Shown: positions 40,652-50,350 of the stretch, one piece after another | Numbering within the stretch: the stretch's first letter is position 1 | Layout: each line of letters starts with the position of its first letter | DNA from: Proteus alimentorum | GTDB taxonomy: Bacteria > Pseudomonadota > Gammaproteobacteria > Enterobacterales > Enterobacteriaceae | Direction of reading: 5' to 3' | Assembly (NCBI RefSeq): GCF_002607735.1 | Contig: NZ_NBVR01000018.1 | Location: 186,001 to 250,000 of the forward strand | Length of the DNA stretch: 64,000 bases | Notes under the pieces: model-generated | Told to the model about the DNA's origin: nothing | Databases searched by the model: none | The model's input: only the letters and a program-made list of their open reading frames with translations | Program-made: the position numbers and the translations under genes

Positions 40652-40980
40652 CCTTAATACCTTCTTTTAATTGATGGTGTGTTTACCTCAAGTTAATTCA
40701 TTTTTTGGATAAGTACAAAAGGCTTGCAGGGTAGTTGATAAAATTTCACGTTACATGAAAGAACGATAATTTGTCTTAAAAATGGACAAATGAAAAAAAA
40801 ATAGCCAAATAGTAATGATAATTACTATCAAAATGCTTCATGTTTGATATCATTTGAGCGTTTTCTCTTTCCTGATGGCAAACAGGATGATGGTAAGCGA
40901 ACGATTTTGGGTAAGTAGTGACGTAAAGATGTCATTGCTGAATAAATAAATAGATAAAAAAGAGAGTAAAAGGCCAACTG
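40652..40980. other. Divergent metC-exbB control region
   Basis: 329 bases containing a Fur-box palindrome (separate entry) and the promoters of both genes. No RNA gene seen. Confidence 0.5.
40810..40829. promoter_or_regulatory. Fur box upstream of exbBD
   Basis: TAGTAATGATAATTACTA (40810-40827) is a near-perfect palindrome; the 19-mer 40811-40829 matches the Fur consensus GATAATGATAATCATTATC at 15 of 19 bases. Iron repression of exbBD is known in enterobacteria. Confidence 0.8.
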
Positions 40981-41985
40981 ATGCGTAATTTGACAGCTTC
41001 TATTCTATTGGCAATCGGTCTGACAGGCTCTGCTTTTGCGGATACAACTCCTGCCACACCAACTGAACAGCCAACTACTGCTGCCGTTTCTTCAACAGCT
41101 TCTACACCGGGAACTGCTACACCGACAACTGCGACTACGACCTCTGCAACGGGTAATGAAGTGAAAGCAGTTGGTACTGAAACCACTAAGCCTGAAGGTG
41201 AAAATACACCTATCACAACGGCTGAAAATTCAGAAAATGTCCCTTCAGTGACAGAAAACACACCATCAGAAGTACAACCTGAAATGGTTGCTGGTGGTGG
41301 ATTCGCTGAAGATTTATCAGTAATGGGCATGTACCGTAATGCCGATTTAGTTGTTAAAAGCGTAATGATAGGCTTACTGCTAGCTTCTATTGTGACGTGG
41401 GCACTATTTTTTGCGAAAGGAAGTTACTTATTAGCTCTGCGACGTCGTTTAAGAAATGAAACCGCTCAGTTAGTTGAAGCTAAATCACTCAACGATGCAT
41501 TAGCGATTAGCAAAAAATTTGGCAATAAGAGCGCAACTGCTGACTTCTTTAATGATGCAGAATTAGAGCGTACTTACTCTCAAGAAAGTAAAGTAGCATC
41601 AGGCATTAAAGAGCGTATTGAAATGCGAATGGAACGTCGCGTTGCCGCAATTATCCGTGAATTAGGTCGTGGTAATGGTTACTTAGCCACAATTGGTGCA
41701 ATTTCTCCTTTTATCGGCCTTTTCGGTACGGTTTGGGGGATCATGAATAGCTTTATTGGTATTGCACATTCTCAAACGACCAATCTTGCTGTTGTTGCAC
41801 CGGGTATCGCAGAAGCGCTATTAGCAACCGCGATTGGTCTAATTGCGGCAATTCCAGCGGTTATTATCTATAACATTTTTGCTCGTATGATCGCGGGTTA
41901 TCGTGGTGAAATTGGTGATATTGCAACAGGTGTGGTGACATTAGTCAGCCGTGATTTAGATATCGAAAACAGCAAAGCAAGGTAA
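40981..41985 (+). CDS. exbB: TonB-system energiser ExbB (long form with N-terminal extension)
   Basis: 334 residues, about 90 longer than E. coli ExbB. It starts with a cleavable-looking signal (MRNLTASILLAIGLTGSAFA) and a ~85-residue Thr/Pro/Ala/Glu-rich low-complexity segment that would lie in the periplasm. The MotA/TolQ/ExbB core follows: first helix SVMIGLLLASIVTWALFF, then GNGYLATIGAISPFIGLFGT and APGIAEALLATAIGLIAAIP. With ExbD and TonB it converts proton-motive force into energy for siderophore, heme and B12 receptors. exbD follows after 6 bases. Confidence 0.94.
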   Translation: MRNLTASILLAIGLTGSAFADTTPATPTEQPTTAAVSSTASTPGTATPTTATTTSATGNEVKAVGTETTKPEGENTPITTAENSENVPSVTENTPSEVQPEMVAGGGFAEDLSVMGMYRNADLVVKSVMIGLLLASIVTWALFFAKGSYLLALRRRLRNETAQLVEAKSLNDALAISKKFGNKSATADFFNDAELERTYSQESKVASGIKERIEMRMERRVAAIIRELGRGNGYLATIGAISPFIGLFGTVWGIMNSFIGIAHSQTTNLAVVAPGIAEALLATAIGLIAAIPAVIIYNIFARMIAGYRGEIGDIATGVVTLVSRDLDIENSKAR

Positions 41986-41991
41986 TGAATT

Positions 41992-42420
41992 ATGGCAATG
42001 CGTCTTGGTGATGATTCAGGTGATGATAATGAATTGCATGATATCAATGTGACGCCTTTTATTGATGTCATGTTGGTTCTACTCATTATCTTTATGGTGG
42101 CGGCACCTTTAGCTACTGTTGATATAAAAGTAAATTTACCCGCTTCAAGTGCTAAACCACAGCCTCGCCCTGAAAAACCGGTTTATTTGACGATTAAGTC
42201 GGATAAACAAATTTTCATTGGTGAAGAGATGGTCACACATGAAACGATGGCGAGTGTGTTAGATACCATGACACAAGCCAACAAAGAGACAACAATCTTT
42301 TTCCAAGCGGATAAAACGGTTGATTATGAAACGTTAATGTCCGCAATGGATTCGTTAAGAAAAGCGGGTTATCTCAAAGTTGGACTCGTGGGAATGGAAA
42401 CCGTCTCTACGGGTGGTTAA
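41992..42420 (+). CDS. exbD: TonB-system energiser ExbD
   Basis: 142 residues (E. coli 141). Single N-terminal membrane helix with the proton-path aspartate in VTPFIDVMLVLLIIFMVAAP, then a periplasmic domain. It is the partner of ExbB and TonB in the inner membrane. It starts 6 bases after exbB in a two-gene operon and ends in a clear terminator. Confidence 0.96.
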   Translation: MAMRLGDDSGDDNELHDINVTPFIDVMLVLLIIFMVAAPLATVDIKVNLPASSAKPQPRPEKPVYLTIKSDKQIFIGEEMVTHETMASVLDTMTQANKETTIFFQADKTVDYETLMSAMDSLRKAGYLKVGLVGMETVSTGG

Positions 42421-42465
42421 ATTTTAGTAAATAAGCTATTTATCTAAGTATTATTACGCTATTTT

Positions 42466-42516
42466 AAAAGCACTTTATTTGTCGTTGTGAAATGATGAAT
42501 AAAGTGCTTTTTTATT
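42466..42516 (+). terminator. Rho-independent terminator of exbBD
   Basis: AAAAGCACTTTATT (42466-42479) pairs perfectly with AATAAAGTGCTTTT (42498-42511), T-run after. Confidence 0.88.
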
Positions 42517-42859
42517 GTATGGAAGAAATGAAGTTTATATTTTTATCATTTTAATCGTTATCGATATTATTAATAAAATTGAGTTAGAATAAAATTTAAC
42601 TTTAGTGTTAAATAATATTAATAATAGATAGATTAAGTTACCGAATAAATAATTAATTAAGTCTATTGAGTCATGGTGAGCTGAATCAATTAATGCTAAG
42701 TAGATATCTTTATTTGAACGTCTATAACATTAATATTCATTAACTCTTCATTTTTTTTCATTTTTAGATTTGTTGAGATCGACTTTTTAAAGTTAAATTT
42801 ATCTATAACCTTGTGATTTATAATGCCTTTATATGAATTTGATTTAAGTGTAAAAAAAC

Positions 42860-42893
42860 TTGCGCAAAAAATCTTATTGGATATAATGCACTC
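42860..42893 (+). promoter_or_regulatory. Strong rrn-P1-like promoter
   Basis: TTGCGC (42860-42865), 16-base spacer, perfect TATAAT (42882-42887), then a GCACTC discriminator. The core ACTTGCGCAAAAAAT...TATAATGCAC closely resembles E. coli rrnD-type P1 (ACTTGTGCAAAAAAT...TATAATGCGC), including the 16-base spacing. The sequence upstream is A/T-rich like an UP element. Confidence 0.7.
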
Positions 42894-43175
42894 ACGTTAC
42901 AAATTGAAATATTTTGTAGCGTGTTATAACGCCTAATTTATTTATTATCTAAGTTATCCGCATTTGGGTACTTATTTTTTATTGCACCAGGTAGACCGTT
43001 GTTTTCAGTCGTTCCAATTTCTGGTAAGTAGATTTTATTTACTTATTCAAACCACTTCTTATCTTTGATAAGCAGTGAGTAAAATAAAACGTGAAAGGCA
43101 GAGAACTACACATAGCATTTTATTATTTTAATAAATTTAGAAGCCATAACATTTCGGTGTTATGGCTTTTTTATT
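42894..43175 (+). ncRNA. Candidate structured small RNA (about 280 nt), no family recognised
   Basis: Bounded by the rrn-P1-like promoter and a perfect terminator. The predicted 5' end folds into an 11-bp stem (42893-42903 with 42913-42923, one G-U pair). Internally CACTTCTTATC (43053-43063) pairs with GATAAGCAGTG (43067-43077) with one mismatch over a TTT loop, and an outer TTTTATTTACT / AGTAAAATAAAA pair extends this helix. No open reading frame of note, no tRNA motif, no repeated GGA motifs (so not CsrB-like), and no resemblance I can see to tmRNA, RNase P RNA or 6S RNA. An alternative is the leftover promoter-leader-terminator of a lost rRNA or tRNA operon. Confidence 0.5.
43141..43175 (+). 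terminator. Rho-independent terminator of the candidate RNA
   Basis: AAGCCATAACA (43141-43151) and TGTTATGGCTT (43158-43168) with a TTTCGG loop and a TTTTTTATTTT tail. It lies far from any protein gene, so it must end a non-coding transcript. Confidence 0.9.
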
Positions 43176-44057
43176 TTGCTTGTTATACCTGCCGTTACTG
43201 CTGCTTCTAAGTTAAGATTTTTAGCATGTGTGCTTTGGTGTGTGCCATTTTGATGCTTATTCTCAGTTTATCGCTCCTTATCAACTAGAGCTTGCCTGGT
43301 TAAAAAATACAAATAGTTAACAAAGCATTTTTCAATTTTTTAGATTTATGACCACTTCTTTTATCTATTCTCACAAAAAAAAGAAATAGGCTCTATTTGG
43401 GAATTATTTATCGATAGATTGTGTTTTTTTTATCCACAAAAACAACAGGGATTTAACATTAAATTTTATTTACGCTAATTTCGTTATAAATTCGATATGT
43501 TATAAAATAACCTAATGAAATTATTGCCAGTATGTACTGATTAGTAATTATTAATGATCTTATCTTTTTGACGTCGTCTTATATCGATATGTATTTAATT
43601 TTATAGCGATTTTGTGTTAAGGGAGTTTCTTATTCCAAAAACGAATATGCTTATAACTATATGAAAAATGATAAGAAAAATAGACCAGCATTTGACTATA
43701 AAATAAACAGCATCATGGTGATTAAAAATTAATAACAAAAGAAGAGTCATTAAATTGGTAATGAAAATAAGCTGAAATTAAATATATTAATGTAATCATT
43801 TCTTGTTTATGAAATGCAATTTTTAACATTATTTATGATGTAATATAAAGGTTGATAATATGAAAAAAAGAGTCACCATTATAATTAAAAAATATATTAG
43901 AACTTATTTTTAATAATTTTTATTAGAAATTGGAAATAATGAATTATTAATTTTGTATTATTTTAAATATATTGTCTTATAATTTGTTTATTTTTTGTCT
44001 TTTTTATAACTCATTAATTATTAAGGGTTTAAATGCGTTCTCTCACCTTGTTTTTAA

Positions 44058-44076
44058 AGTAATGATAATTATTTCT
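44058..44076. promoter_or_regulatory. Fur-box-like sequence upstream of hyb
   Basis: AGTAATGATAATTATTTCT matches the Fur consensus at about 13 of 19 bases and is followed by a second TTATCATTATT element. About 230 bases upstream of hybO. Weak and in AT-rich DNA, so tentative. Confidence 0.35.
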
Positions 44077-44213
44077 ATTTACCTTATCATTATTAAATAG
44101 CGTTTTAATAAATTTAAAATGACGAAATATATAAAAATTAAGCATTAAACCTTATATTGCTGAAACGTTTTTACTCACATAAAAGAATAATTTATTTTTT
44201 AATGAATTATCGC

Positions 44214-44227
44214 TTGATAATGATCAA
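44214..44227 (+). promoter_or_regulatory. FNR-binding site of the hyb operon
   Basis: TTGATAATGATCAA is a perfect FNR palindrome (TTGAT-N4-ATCAA). Its centre at 44220.5 would be -41.5 for a start near 44262, the class II activation position, with a GTTAAA-like -10 at 44247-44252. Anaerobic activation fits hydrogenase-2. Confidence 0.85.
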
Positions 44228-44306
44228 GTCATTATTGTGTCGGAGTGTTAAAAAGGCGGTGTTTTAAAATTATTCCAATTAAAAATCATCATATCAGGAG
44301 AGATAT

Positions 44307-45431
44307 ATGGCCTTGGGGAATAATGTTTTTTCCCATCATGGTATTAACCGACGCGATTTTATGAAATTGTGTGCTGCGTTGTCAGCTACCATGGGATTAA
44401 GCGGCAAAGCTGCCGCAGAAATGTCAGAAGCAATGGCATCACCTGAACGCCCACCCGTTATCTGGATTGGTGCTCAGGAATGTACTGGGTGTACGGAGTC
44501 TTTATTACGAGCAACTCACCCGACTCTGGAAAACCTCGTTCTTGATGTTATCGCACTTGAATATCATGAAGTGCTTTCTGCAGCTTTTGGTGATCAAGCT
44601 GAAGAAAATAAACACAATGCGATGGAGAAATACAAAGGTAAGTACGTCCTCGTTGTTGACGGTTCAATCCCAGACAAAGACGGCGGTGTTTACTGTATGG
44701 TTGCAGGAAAACCAATTCTTGAGCATATCAAAGAAGCCGCTGAAGGGGCTGCTGCGATTATTGCTATTGGTTCATGTTCTGCATGGGGGGGGGTACCTGC
44801 TACTGGGGGCAACCCAACAGGCGCTAAATCACTGGAAGCTATTTTACCGGGTAAAACCGTTATCAATATTCCAGGATGTCCACCAAACCCACATAATTTC
44901 TTAGCAACTGTTGCACATATTATTACTTTCAACAAATTGCCTAAGTTAGATAGCAAAAACAGACCGCTTTTTGCTTATGAGCGTTTAATTCACGAAAACT
45001 GTGAACGTCGCCCTCATTTTGATGCGGGTCGTTTTGCTAAAGAATTTGGTGATGAAGGTCATCGTCAAGGCTGGTGTTTATACCATTTAGGCTGTAAAGG
45101 TCCTGAAACTTATGGTAACTGCCCAACATTAGAATTCTGCGATGTCGGTGGTGGGATCTGGCCTGTCGGTATTGGCCACCCCTGCTATGGTTGTAACGAA
45201 GAAGGTATCGGCTTTACTAAAGGTATTTTCCAATTAGCGAATGTTTATCAGCCAACACCAAAAGCACAAGTGCCTGATGTTAATGCAAAAGAAGGTGGCG
45301 GTGTTTCTTATGGTGCTGCTGGTTTACTGGGTGCTGTCGTGGGTGCAGTTGCGGGTGTCAGTGTGATGGCTGTGCGTCAATTAGGCCGTGACAAGAATGC
45401 CACAGGAGCCTCACAGGAGGATAAACGGTGA
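44307..45431 (+). CDS. hybO: Hydrogenase-2 small subunit HybO
   Basis: 374 residues (E. coli 372). Tat signal with twin Arg15-Arg16 (INRRDFMK), then the [NiFe] small-subunit core with Fe-S ligands in [41 protein letters not shown] and [12 protein letters not shown]-terminal helix ([20 protein letters not shown]) anchors it to the inner membrane, facing the periplasm. It relays electrons between the HybC active site and HybA. First gene of the operon, AGGAG ribosome-binding site, 4-base overlap with hybA. Confidence 0.97.
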   Translation: MALGNNVFSHHGINRRDFMKLCAALSATMGLSGKAAAEMSEAMASPERPPVIWIGAQECTGCTESLLRATHPTLENLVLDVIALEYHEVLSAAFGDQAEENKHNAMEKYKGKYVLVVDGSIPDKDGGVYCMVAGKPILEHIKEAAEGAAAIIAIGSCSAWGGVPATGGNPTGAKSLEAILPGKTVINIPGCPPNPHNFLATVAHIITFNKLPKLDSKNRPLFAYERLIHENCERRPHFDAGRFAKEFGDEGHRQGWCLYHLGCKGPETYGNCPTLEFCDVGGGIWPVGIGHPCYGCNEEGIGFTKGIFQLANVYQPTPKAQVPDVNAKEGGGVSYGAAGLLGAVVGAVAGVSVMAVRQLGRDKNATGASQEDKR

Positions 45432-46441
45432 ATAGGCGTCATTTCTTTAAGCTGGCATCAGGTGGGGTTCTCCTTGCGGGAATGGCACCCACTGCGAGTC
45501 ATGCTGCGGCGCAGAACCGTCCCCCAATTCCTGGGTCTCTCGGTATGCTCTACGACTCTACACTGTGTGTAGGCTGTCAAGCATGTGTCACAAAATGTCA
45601 GGAAATTAATCACCCGGAGCCAATGGAGCGTGGTGATACTTACGCGAATGGTGATCCGATTTGGTCAAACAATGACAAATTAAGTCCTTACACAAATAAC
45701 ATTATTCAAATTTGGCGTGATGGTACTGGTGAAAATAAAGACCAACTGGAAAACGGTTATGCCTTTATTAAGAAACAATGTATGCATTGTGTTGATGCAA
45801 ACTGCGTTTCTGTTTGTCCTGTTTCTGCGTTAACCAAAGATCCAAAAACCGGTATCGTCCATTATCACGCAGATATCTGTACAGGTTGTCGTTACTGTAT
45901 GGTGGGATGTCCTTATAACATTCCAAAATACGATTATGATGATCCATTTGGTAAACTCTATAAATGTGAGCTTTGTAACCAAAAAGGGGTTGAGCGCTTA
46001 GATAAAGGCTTATTACCGGGCTGTGTTGAAGTTTGTCCTACTGGTGCAGTTATTTTCGGTACACGCGAAGAGTTGCTTGAAGAAGCAAAACGTCGTTTAG
46101 CGAAAAAAGCGGGTGAAGAATATCATTACCCACGTCAAACCATTAGTGGTGGCGATACTTATCTACATAAAATTCCTGAATATCAAGATCATATCTATGG
46201 TGAGTTTGAAGGTGGCGGCACGCAAGTCATGGTACTTTCTGCTGTTCCTTTCGACAATTTAGGCATGCCAGAAGTCGCACCATTATCAACGGGCGCACGT
46301 TCTGAACATATTCAACATACGCTTTACAAAGGCATGGTATTACCAATAGCAGCCCTTGCAGGGATCACCTATTTGGTTAACCGTAATAGTAAAAAACAAG
46401 AGCAGGAACACCACAAGGAGGATAACGATGTCGAGTCATGA
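45428..46441 (+). CDS. hybA: Hydrogenase-2 ferredoxin-type electron carrier HybA
   Basis: 337 residues (E. coli 328). Tat signal [12 protein letters not shown], then four 4Fe-4S clusters from cysteine motifs such as [37 protein letters not shown] and CELCNQKG, and a C-terminal membrane segment. It passes electrons from HybO to the membrane protein HybB. It starts by ATGA-type overlap with hybO; its 3' end overlaps hybB by 14 bases. Confidence 0.97.
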   Translation: MNRRHFFKLASGGVLLAGMAPTASHAAAQNRPPIPGSLGMLYDSTLCVGCQACVTKCQEINHPEPMERGDTYANGDPIWSNNDKLSPYTNNIIQIWRDGTGENKDQLENGYAFIKKQCMHCVDANCVSVCPVSALTKDPKTGIVHYHADICTGCRYCMVGCPYNIPKYDYDDPFGKLYKCELCNQKGVERLDKGLLPGCVEVCPTGAVIFGTREELLEEAKRRLAKKAGEEYHYPRQTISGGDTYLHKIPEYQDHIYGEFEGGGTQVMVLSAVPFDNLGMPEVAPLSTGARSEHIQHTLYKGMVLPIAALAGITYLVNRNSKKQEQEHHKEDNDVES

Positions 46442-47609
46442 TCCTCGTCCACTTGGCGGTAAGTTATTTACTCTCGCAGTCAGAGTATTTTTACCGCTTG
46501 CTGTGCTCGGTTTTATTCTTATTGGTAAGCGTTTGGTATTAGGTCTGGGCGATGTCTCTGATCTGAATGGGGGATATCCTTGGGGTATTTGGATTGCTTT
46601 TGACTTATTGATAGGAACAGGCTTTGCATGTGGTGGTTGGGCACTAGCATGGGCTGTTTATGTCTTTAATAAAGGAGAATTTCACCCATTAGTGCGTCCT
46701 GCATTGTTAGCGAGCTTGTTCGGCTATTCATTAGGTGGTTTATCCATCGCTATTGATATTGGTCGTTATTGGAACATGCCTCACTTCTTTATGCCGCAAT
46801 ACTTTAACGTTAACTCAGTGTTGTTTGAAACAGCGACCTGTATGACCATCTATATTATGGTGATGGCATTAGAATTCTTACCTGCGTTATTAGAACGTTT
46901 AGGTTGGAAAGTGTCGTTGAAACGTCTTAATAAAGCGATGTTCTTTATTATTGGTCTTGGTGCTTTACTGCCAACCATGCACCAATCTTCAATGGGATCA
47001 TTAATGATTTCAGCAGGTTGGAAAGTACATCCACTGTGGCAATCTTATGAGATGTTACCGTTATTTTCTCTGTTAACGGCCTTTCTCCTTGGTTTCACTA
47101 TCGTTATTTTTGAAGGCTCTTTGCTAAAAGCAAGCCGTACCATGAATGATGATGAAACACCGCTATTTACTAAGTTAACTAAAGTGATCGAAGTGTTACT
47201 GATCGCATTCTTGGTATGTCGTTGGGGTGAAATTATTTGGAACGGTAAACTGAGTTATATCGGAAATGGGGATATGTTCTCGTGGTTATTCATTGCTGAA
47301 AGTGCATTATTATTACTTCCTCTTATTTTGATGCATTTAAATAATAACCGCCGTAGTCCAAAAATGCTGTTTGTTTGTGCTGTATTTATCTTAATTGGCG
47401 CAGCAATGTGGCGTATGAACTACTCTTTAGTTGCTTACAATCCAGGCAATGGTTACCACTATTTCCCAACAGCAAGCGAATTGCTGATTTCTATTGGTTT
47501 CGTTGCATTTGAAGTAACGGCTTACATTCTTATTATCCGTTTATTGCCGGTTTTACCTGCACAAACAGATTCAAATATACAATTAAAAAAGGCTGAGGTT
47601 AAATCATGA
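46428..47609 (+). CDS. hybB: Hydrogenase-2 membrane subunit HybB (NrfD family)
   Basis: 393 residues from ATG 46428, preceded by AAGGAGG (46415-46421); this start gives [12 protein letters not shown], matching E. coli HybB. Upstream in-frame extension into hybA is rejected. About ten hydrophobic helices with [20 protein letters not shown] and [17 protein letters not shown]. It links hydrogen oxidation to the quinone pool and can run in reverse with proton-motive force. Four-base overlap with hybC. Confidence 0.96.
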   Translation: MSSHDPRPLGGKLFTLAVRVFLPLAVLGFILIGKRLVLGLGDVSDLNGGYPWGIWIAFDLLIGTGFACGGWALAWAVYVFNKGEFHPLVRPALLASLFGYSLGGLSIAIDIGRYWNMPHFFMPQYFNVNSVLFETATCMTIYIMVMALEFLPALLERLGWKVSLKRLNKAMFFIIGLGALLPTMHQSSMGSLMISAGWKVHPLWQSYEMLPLFSLLTAFLLGFTIVIFEGSLLKASRTMNDDETPLFTKLTKVIEVLLIAFLVCRWGEIIWNGKLSYIGNGDMFSWLFIAESALLLLPLILMHLNNNRRSPKMLFVCAVFILIGAAMWRMNYSLVAYNPGNGYHYFPTASELLISIGFVAFEVTAYILIIRLLPVLPAQTDSNIQLKKAEVKS

Positions 47610-49309
47610 GCCAACGCATTACTATTGATCCTATTACCCGTATTGAAGGGCATTTACGCGTCGATTGTGAAATTGATAACGGAAAAGTTGTTAAGGCTTG
47701 GTCTTCCGGTACCATGTGGCGCGGAATGGAGGAGATCCTAAAAGGAAGCGATCCTCGTGATGCATGGATTATCGTGCAACGTATCTGTGGTGTTTGTACG
47801 ACAGTTCACGCGATTGCCTCAGTACGTGCCGTTGAAGATGCTTTAGGTATGGATATTCCTGTCAATGCGCAGTATATCCGTAACATTATTTTGGCTTCTC
47901 ATATTCTTCATGACCATATCGTTCACTTCTATCAGCTTTCTGCGATGGATTGGGTTGATATTACTTCTGCATTACAAGCGGATCCTGAAAAAGCATCAGC
48001 AATGCTGAAAGGGGTTTCTAAGTGGCAATTGAACTCTGCTGAAGAGTTCAGAAAAGTTCAGAAGAAAATTCAAGGATTAGTGGACAGCGGTCAGTTAGGT
48101 ATTTTCGCTAATGGCTACTGGGGTCACTCAGCCATGAAATTACCACCAGAAGTTAACTTGATTGCGGTTGCTCACTATCTGCAAGCCCTTGAGTGTCAGC
48201 GTGATGCCAACCGTATCGTAGCGGTTCTGGGGGGGAAAACACCGCACATTCAAAATTTGGCCGTGGGTGGTGTTGCTAACCCAATTAACCTTGATGCCCC
48301 AAGTGTTCTTAACTTAGAACGTTTAATGTATGTGAAGCACTTTATCGATAATCTTGGCGATTTTATTGAACAAGTTTATAAAGTCGATACTGCAATTTTC
48401 GCTGCTTATTATCCAGAGTGGCTAAAAATTGGTAAAGGTGCGAACTACTATTTATCTGTACCTGAATTGCCTATTAACGGTAACAATACTGAGTTTTTAT
48501 TGTCTGGTGGCTATATGGAAGGCGTTGATTTCTCAACGTATCGTCCAATTAAAGACTGGAAAGATGAAAACCTGAAGGACGGTATTGAAGAAAGTGGTAA
48601 ACACGCATGGTATGAAGATGATGAACCATTAAAACCATGGGAAGGTTTGACTCGTCCTAAATATACAGGTTGGGATGAGAACGAAAAATACTCATGGGTT
48701 AAGTCACCAACATTCTATGGTAAACCTGTCGAAGTCGGGACATTAGCATGGTTAGTGTGTGGTTTAGCCGGTAAGCATGAAGGGACTGTTAAACACTATA
48801 ACGAAGTTAATGAAATCTATACTAAGTTAACAGGTGAAACACTGGTTAACGAGCAGTTAGAGTCAACTTGGGGACGTATTATTGGACGTACTGTTCATGC
48901 TTGCGTATTACAAGATTCTCTGAACTTCTTATGGCAATCACTGGTTGACAATATTGGTCGTGGTGACACGACTGCCTTTATTAAACCAGAGTTTGAACCA
49001 GGTAAAGAATACCGTGGCGTGGGTTTTGAAGAAGCTTCTCGCGGTATGTTATCTCACTGGATCGTGTTTAAAGACGGTAAAATCACTAACTATCAGGCAG
49101 TTGTTCCATCAACATGGAATGCGGGTCCTCGTAACTTTAATGATGAACCGGGTCCTTATGAGTTATCACTTGTTGGTACACCTGTTGCTGATCCGAAAAA
49201 ACCATTAGAAGTGGTAAGAACGATCCACTCCTTTGACCCATGTATGGCGTGTGCTGTGCATATGGTTGATTTAACAGGTAAAGAACTAAGTAAGGTGAAG
49301 GTATTATAA
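47606..49309 (+). CDS. hybC: Hydrogenase-2 large (NiFe catalytic) subunit HybC
   Basis: 567 residues, as E. coli. The Ni-Fe ligands are Cys61 and Cys64 (RICGVC) and Cys546 and Cys549 (DPCMAC), with His552. The last 15 residues after His552 are the peptide removed by HybD once nickel is inserted. There is no selenocysteine codon at the ligand positions. It oxidises H2 in the periplasm after co-export with HybO. It ends one base into hybD. Confidence 0.98.
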   Translation: MSQRITIDPITRIEGHLRVDCEIDNGKVVKAWSSGTMWRGMEEILKGSDPRDAWIIVQRICGVCTTVHAIASVRAVEDALGMDIPVNAQYIRNIILASHILHDHIVHFYQLSAMDWVDITSALQADPEKASAMLKGVSKWQLNSAEEFRKVQKKIQGLVDSGQLGIFANGYWGHSAMKLPPEVNLIAVAHYLQALECQRDANRIVAVLGGKTPHIQNLAVGGVANPINLDAPSVLNLERLMYVKHFIDNLGDFIEQVYKVDTAIFAAYYPEWLKIGKGANYYLSVPELPINGNNTEFLLSGGYMEGVDFSTYRPIKDWKDENLKDGIEESGKHAWYEDDEPLKPWEGLTRPKYTGWDENEKYSWVKSPTFYGKPVEVGTLAWLVCGLAGKHEGTVKHYNEVNEIYTKLTGETLVNEQLESTWGRIIGRTVHACVLQDSLNFLWQSLVDNIGRGDTTAFIKPEFEPGKEYRGVGFEEASRGMLSHWIVFKDGKITNYQAVVPSTWNAGPRNFNDEPGPYELSLVGTPVADPKKPLEVVRTIHSFDPCMACAVHMVDLTGKELSKVKVL

Positions 49310-49797
49310 TGCGAACTCTCGTCTTAGGTATTGGTAATTTATTACTAAGCGATGAAGGCATTGGTGTTCGTATAGTAGAAGCGCTCGAAGAGCGCTTCTC
49401 TTTACCAGAGAACGTCGATGTGATTGATGGTGGCACATCAGGTATGGAAATCTTGCAAGATATCGCGGCAAGAGACCTCCTGATTGTTGCTGATGCGGTA
49501 AGAAGTAATCATGAACCGGGCAGTATTTTTGTGTTACATGATGATGATGTTCCTGCACTTTTTACACAGAAGATCTCGCCTCATCAATTAGGCTTATCTG
49601 ATGTGCTTATGGCATTGCGTATGACAGATGAATTTCCACGTAAGCTTATTTTAGTGGGTATTGAGCCTGCTTCATTAGAGCCAAGCATGTCACTGTCTGA
49701 CATTGGTCAAAAATCAATGGAAATTGCGTTAGAACATGTCGTCAATATTTTGCGTGAATATGGTATTTCTGTCACACCCAAAGAGGTAACAGCATGA
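49309..49797 (+). CDS. hybD: HybC maturation endopeptidase HybD
   Basis: 162 residues (E. coli 164), HycI/HybD peptidase family: VLGIGNLLLSDEGIGVR at the N-terminus with the nickel-sensing Glu, then the DVIDGGTSGMEIL Asp region and SPHQLGLSD with the conserved His. It cleaves the C-terminal 15 residues of HybC in the cytosol. Overlaps hybC by one base and hybE by four. Confidence 0.96.
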   Translation: MRTLVLGIGNLLLSDEGIGVRIVEALEERFSLPENVDVIDGGTSGMEILQDIAARDLLIVADAVRSNHEPGSIFVLHDDDVPALFTQKISPHQLGLSDVLMALRMTDEFPRKLILVGIEPASLEPSMSLSDIGQKSMEIALEHVVNILREYGISVTPKEVTA

Positions 49798-50288
49798 GTG
49801 AAATAAGCTGGGATATCGTAGGATACGATGAACCGCCTGTTGAGCAACTTGAAGCGCGTTTTAGTGAAATTGCTGAAAAAGAGATGAAAGGGCTTCCTTT
49901 TTATCGCGAAGGCGTTCCTGTAAAAGCAGGGGGCTTTACCTTATTTGAAAATCAGTGGATTGGTGCTGTTCTTACTCCTTGGATGTTAGAACTTGTTGTC
50001 TTTCCTGGACCTTCACAAGAATGGCCACATCGAAAAGTAGGTGATCGCATTGGATTAGAATTACCTTGTGGTCAGATTAAATTCGTTGTGGGGGAGCTTG
50101 CGGGTGATATGCAGTATCTTGCTTGTTCATTGATGTCGCCACTTGATAGACACCTTTCAGGGGAACATGCTGTTGAGTTGGTGGAAAATAGTGTAAAAAT
50201 GGCTCTTTCTCTTCCTGTTCAGACACAATCCGTAGCAGAAGTTGATTTAAGTCGTCGTTCTCTCTTCCGTGGTCAGTTAAGATCATAG
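49794..50288 (+). CDS. hybE: Hydrogenase-2 assembly chaperone HybE
   Basis: 164 residues (E. coli 162). HybE/HupJ-type [NiFe] chaperone with the GLPFYREGVPVKAGGFTLF and FPGPSQEWPHRKVGDR segments. It binds the HybO precursor and proofreads Tat export until the enzyme is mature. Last of the hyb structural block; the hyp genes start 62 bases later without a visible terminator. Confidence 0.93.
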   Translation: MSEISWDIVGYDEPPVEQLEARFSEIAEKEMKGLPFYREGVPVKAGGFTLFENQWIGAVLTPWMLELVVFPGPSQEWPHRKVGDRIGLELPCGQIKFVVGELAGDMQYLACSLMSPLDRHLSGEHAVELVENSVKMALSLPVQTQSVAEVDLSRRSLFRGQLRS

Positions 50289-50350
50289 TGTAGAAATTTT
50301 ACGCGACACAGAGTCACATTCTTCTTATTGAATAGTACAGGAGTCAGAAT

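Larger units (their letters stand above)
42517..44306. other. 1.8 kb stretch without protein genes between exbD and hybO
   Basis: Very AT-rich. It contains the candidate small RNA (42894-43175) and its promoter, the hyb FNR site and a Fur-like sequence, all entered separately. From about 43180 to 44040 I see no gene, tRNA or repeat. A 17-codon open frame at 43860 (ATG with weak AAGG upstream) is too short to support. Confidence 0.6.

Noticed and set aside
42860-43175. Known RNAs (tmRNA, RNase P RNA, 6S, CsrB/C, RyhB, tRNA) for the exbD-hybO transcript
   Set aside because: No tRNA-like ends, no repeated GGA motifs, no recalled core sequences of these families; left as an unassigned candidate.
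43860-43913. 17-codon open frame (MKKRVTIIIKKY...) in the exbD-hybO gap as a leader peptide
   Set aside because: Too short, in extremely AT-rich DNA, with no downstream attenuator-like structure or linked gene.
47606-49309. Selenocysteine-containing hydrogenase suggested by the neighbouring yedEF genes
   Set aside because: HybC has ordinary cysteine codons at all four nickel-ligand positions and no in-frame TGA.
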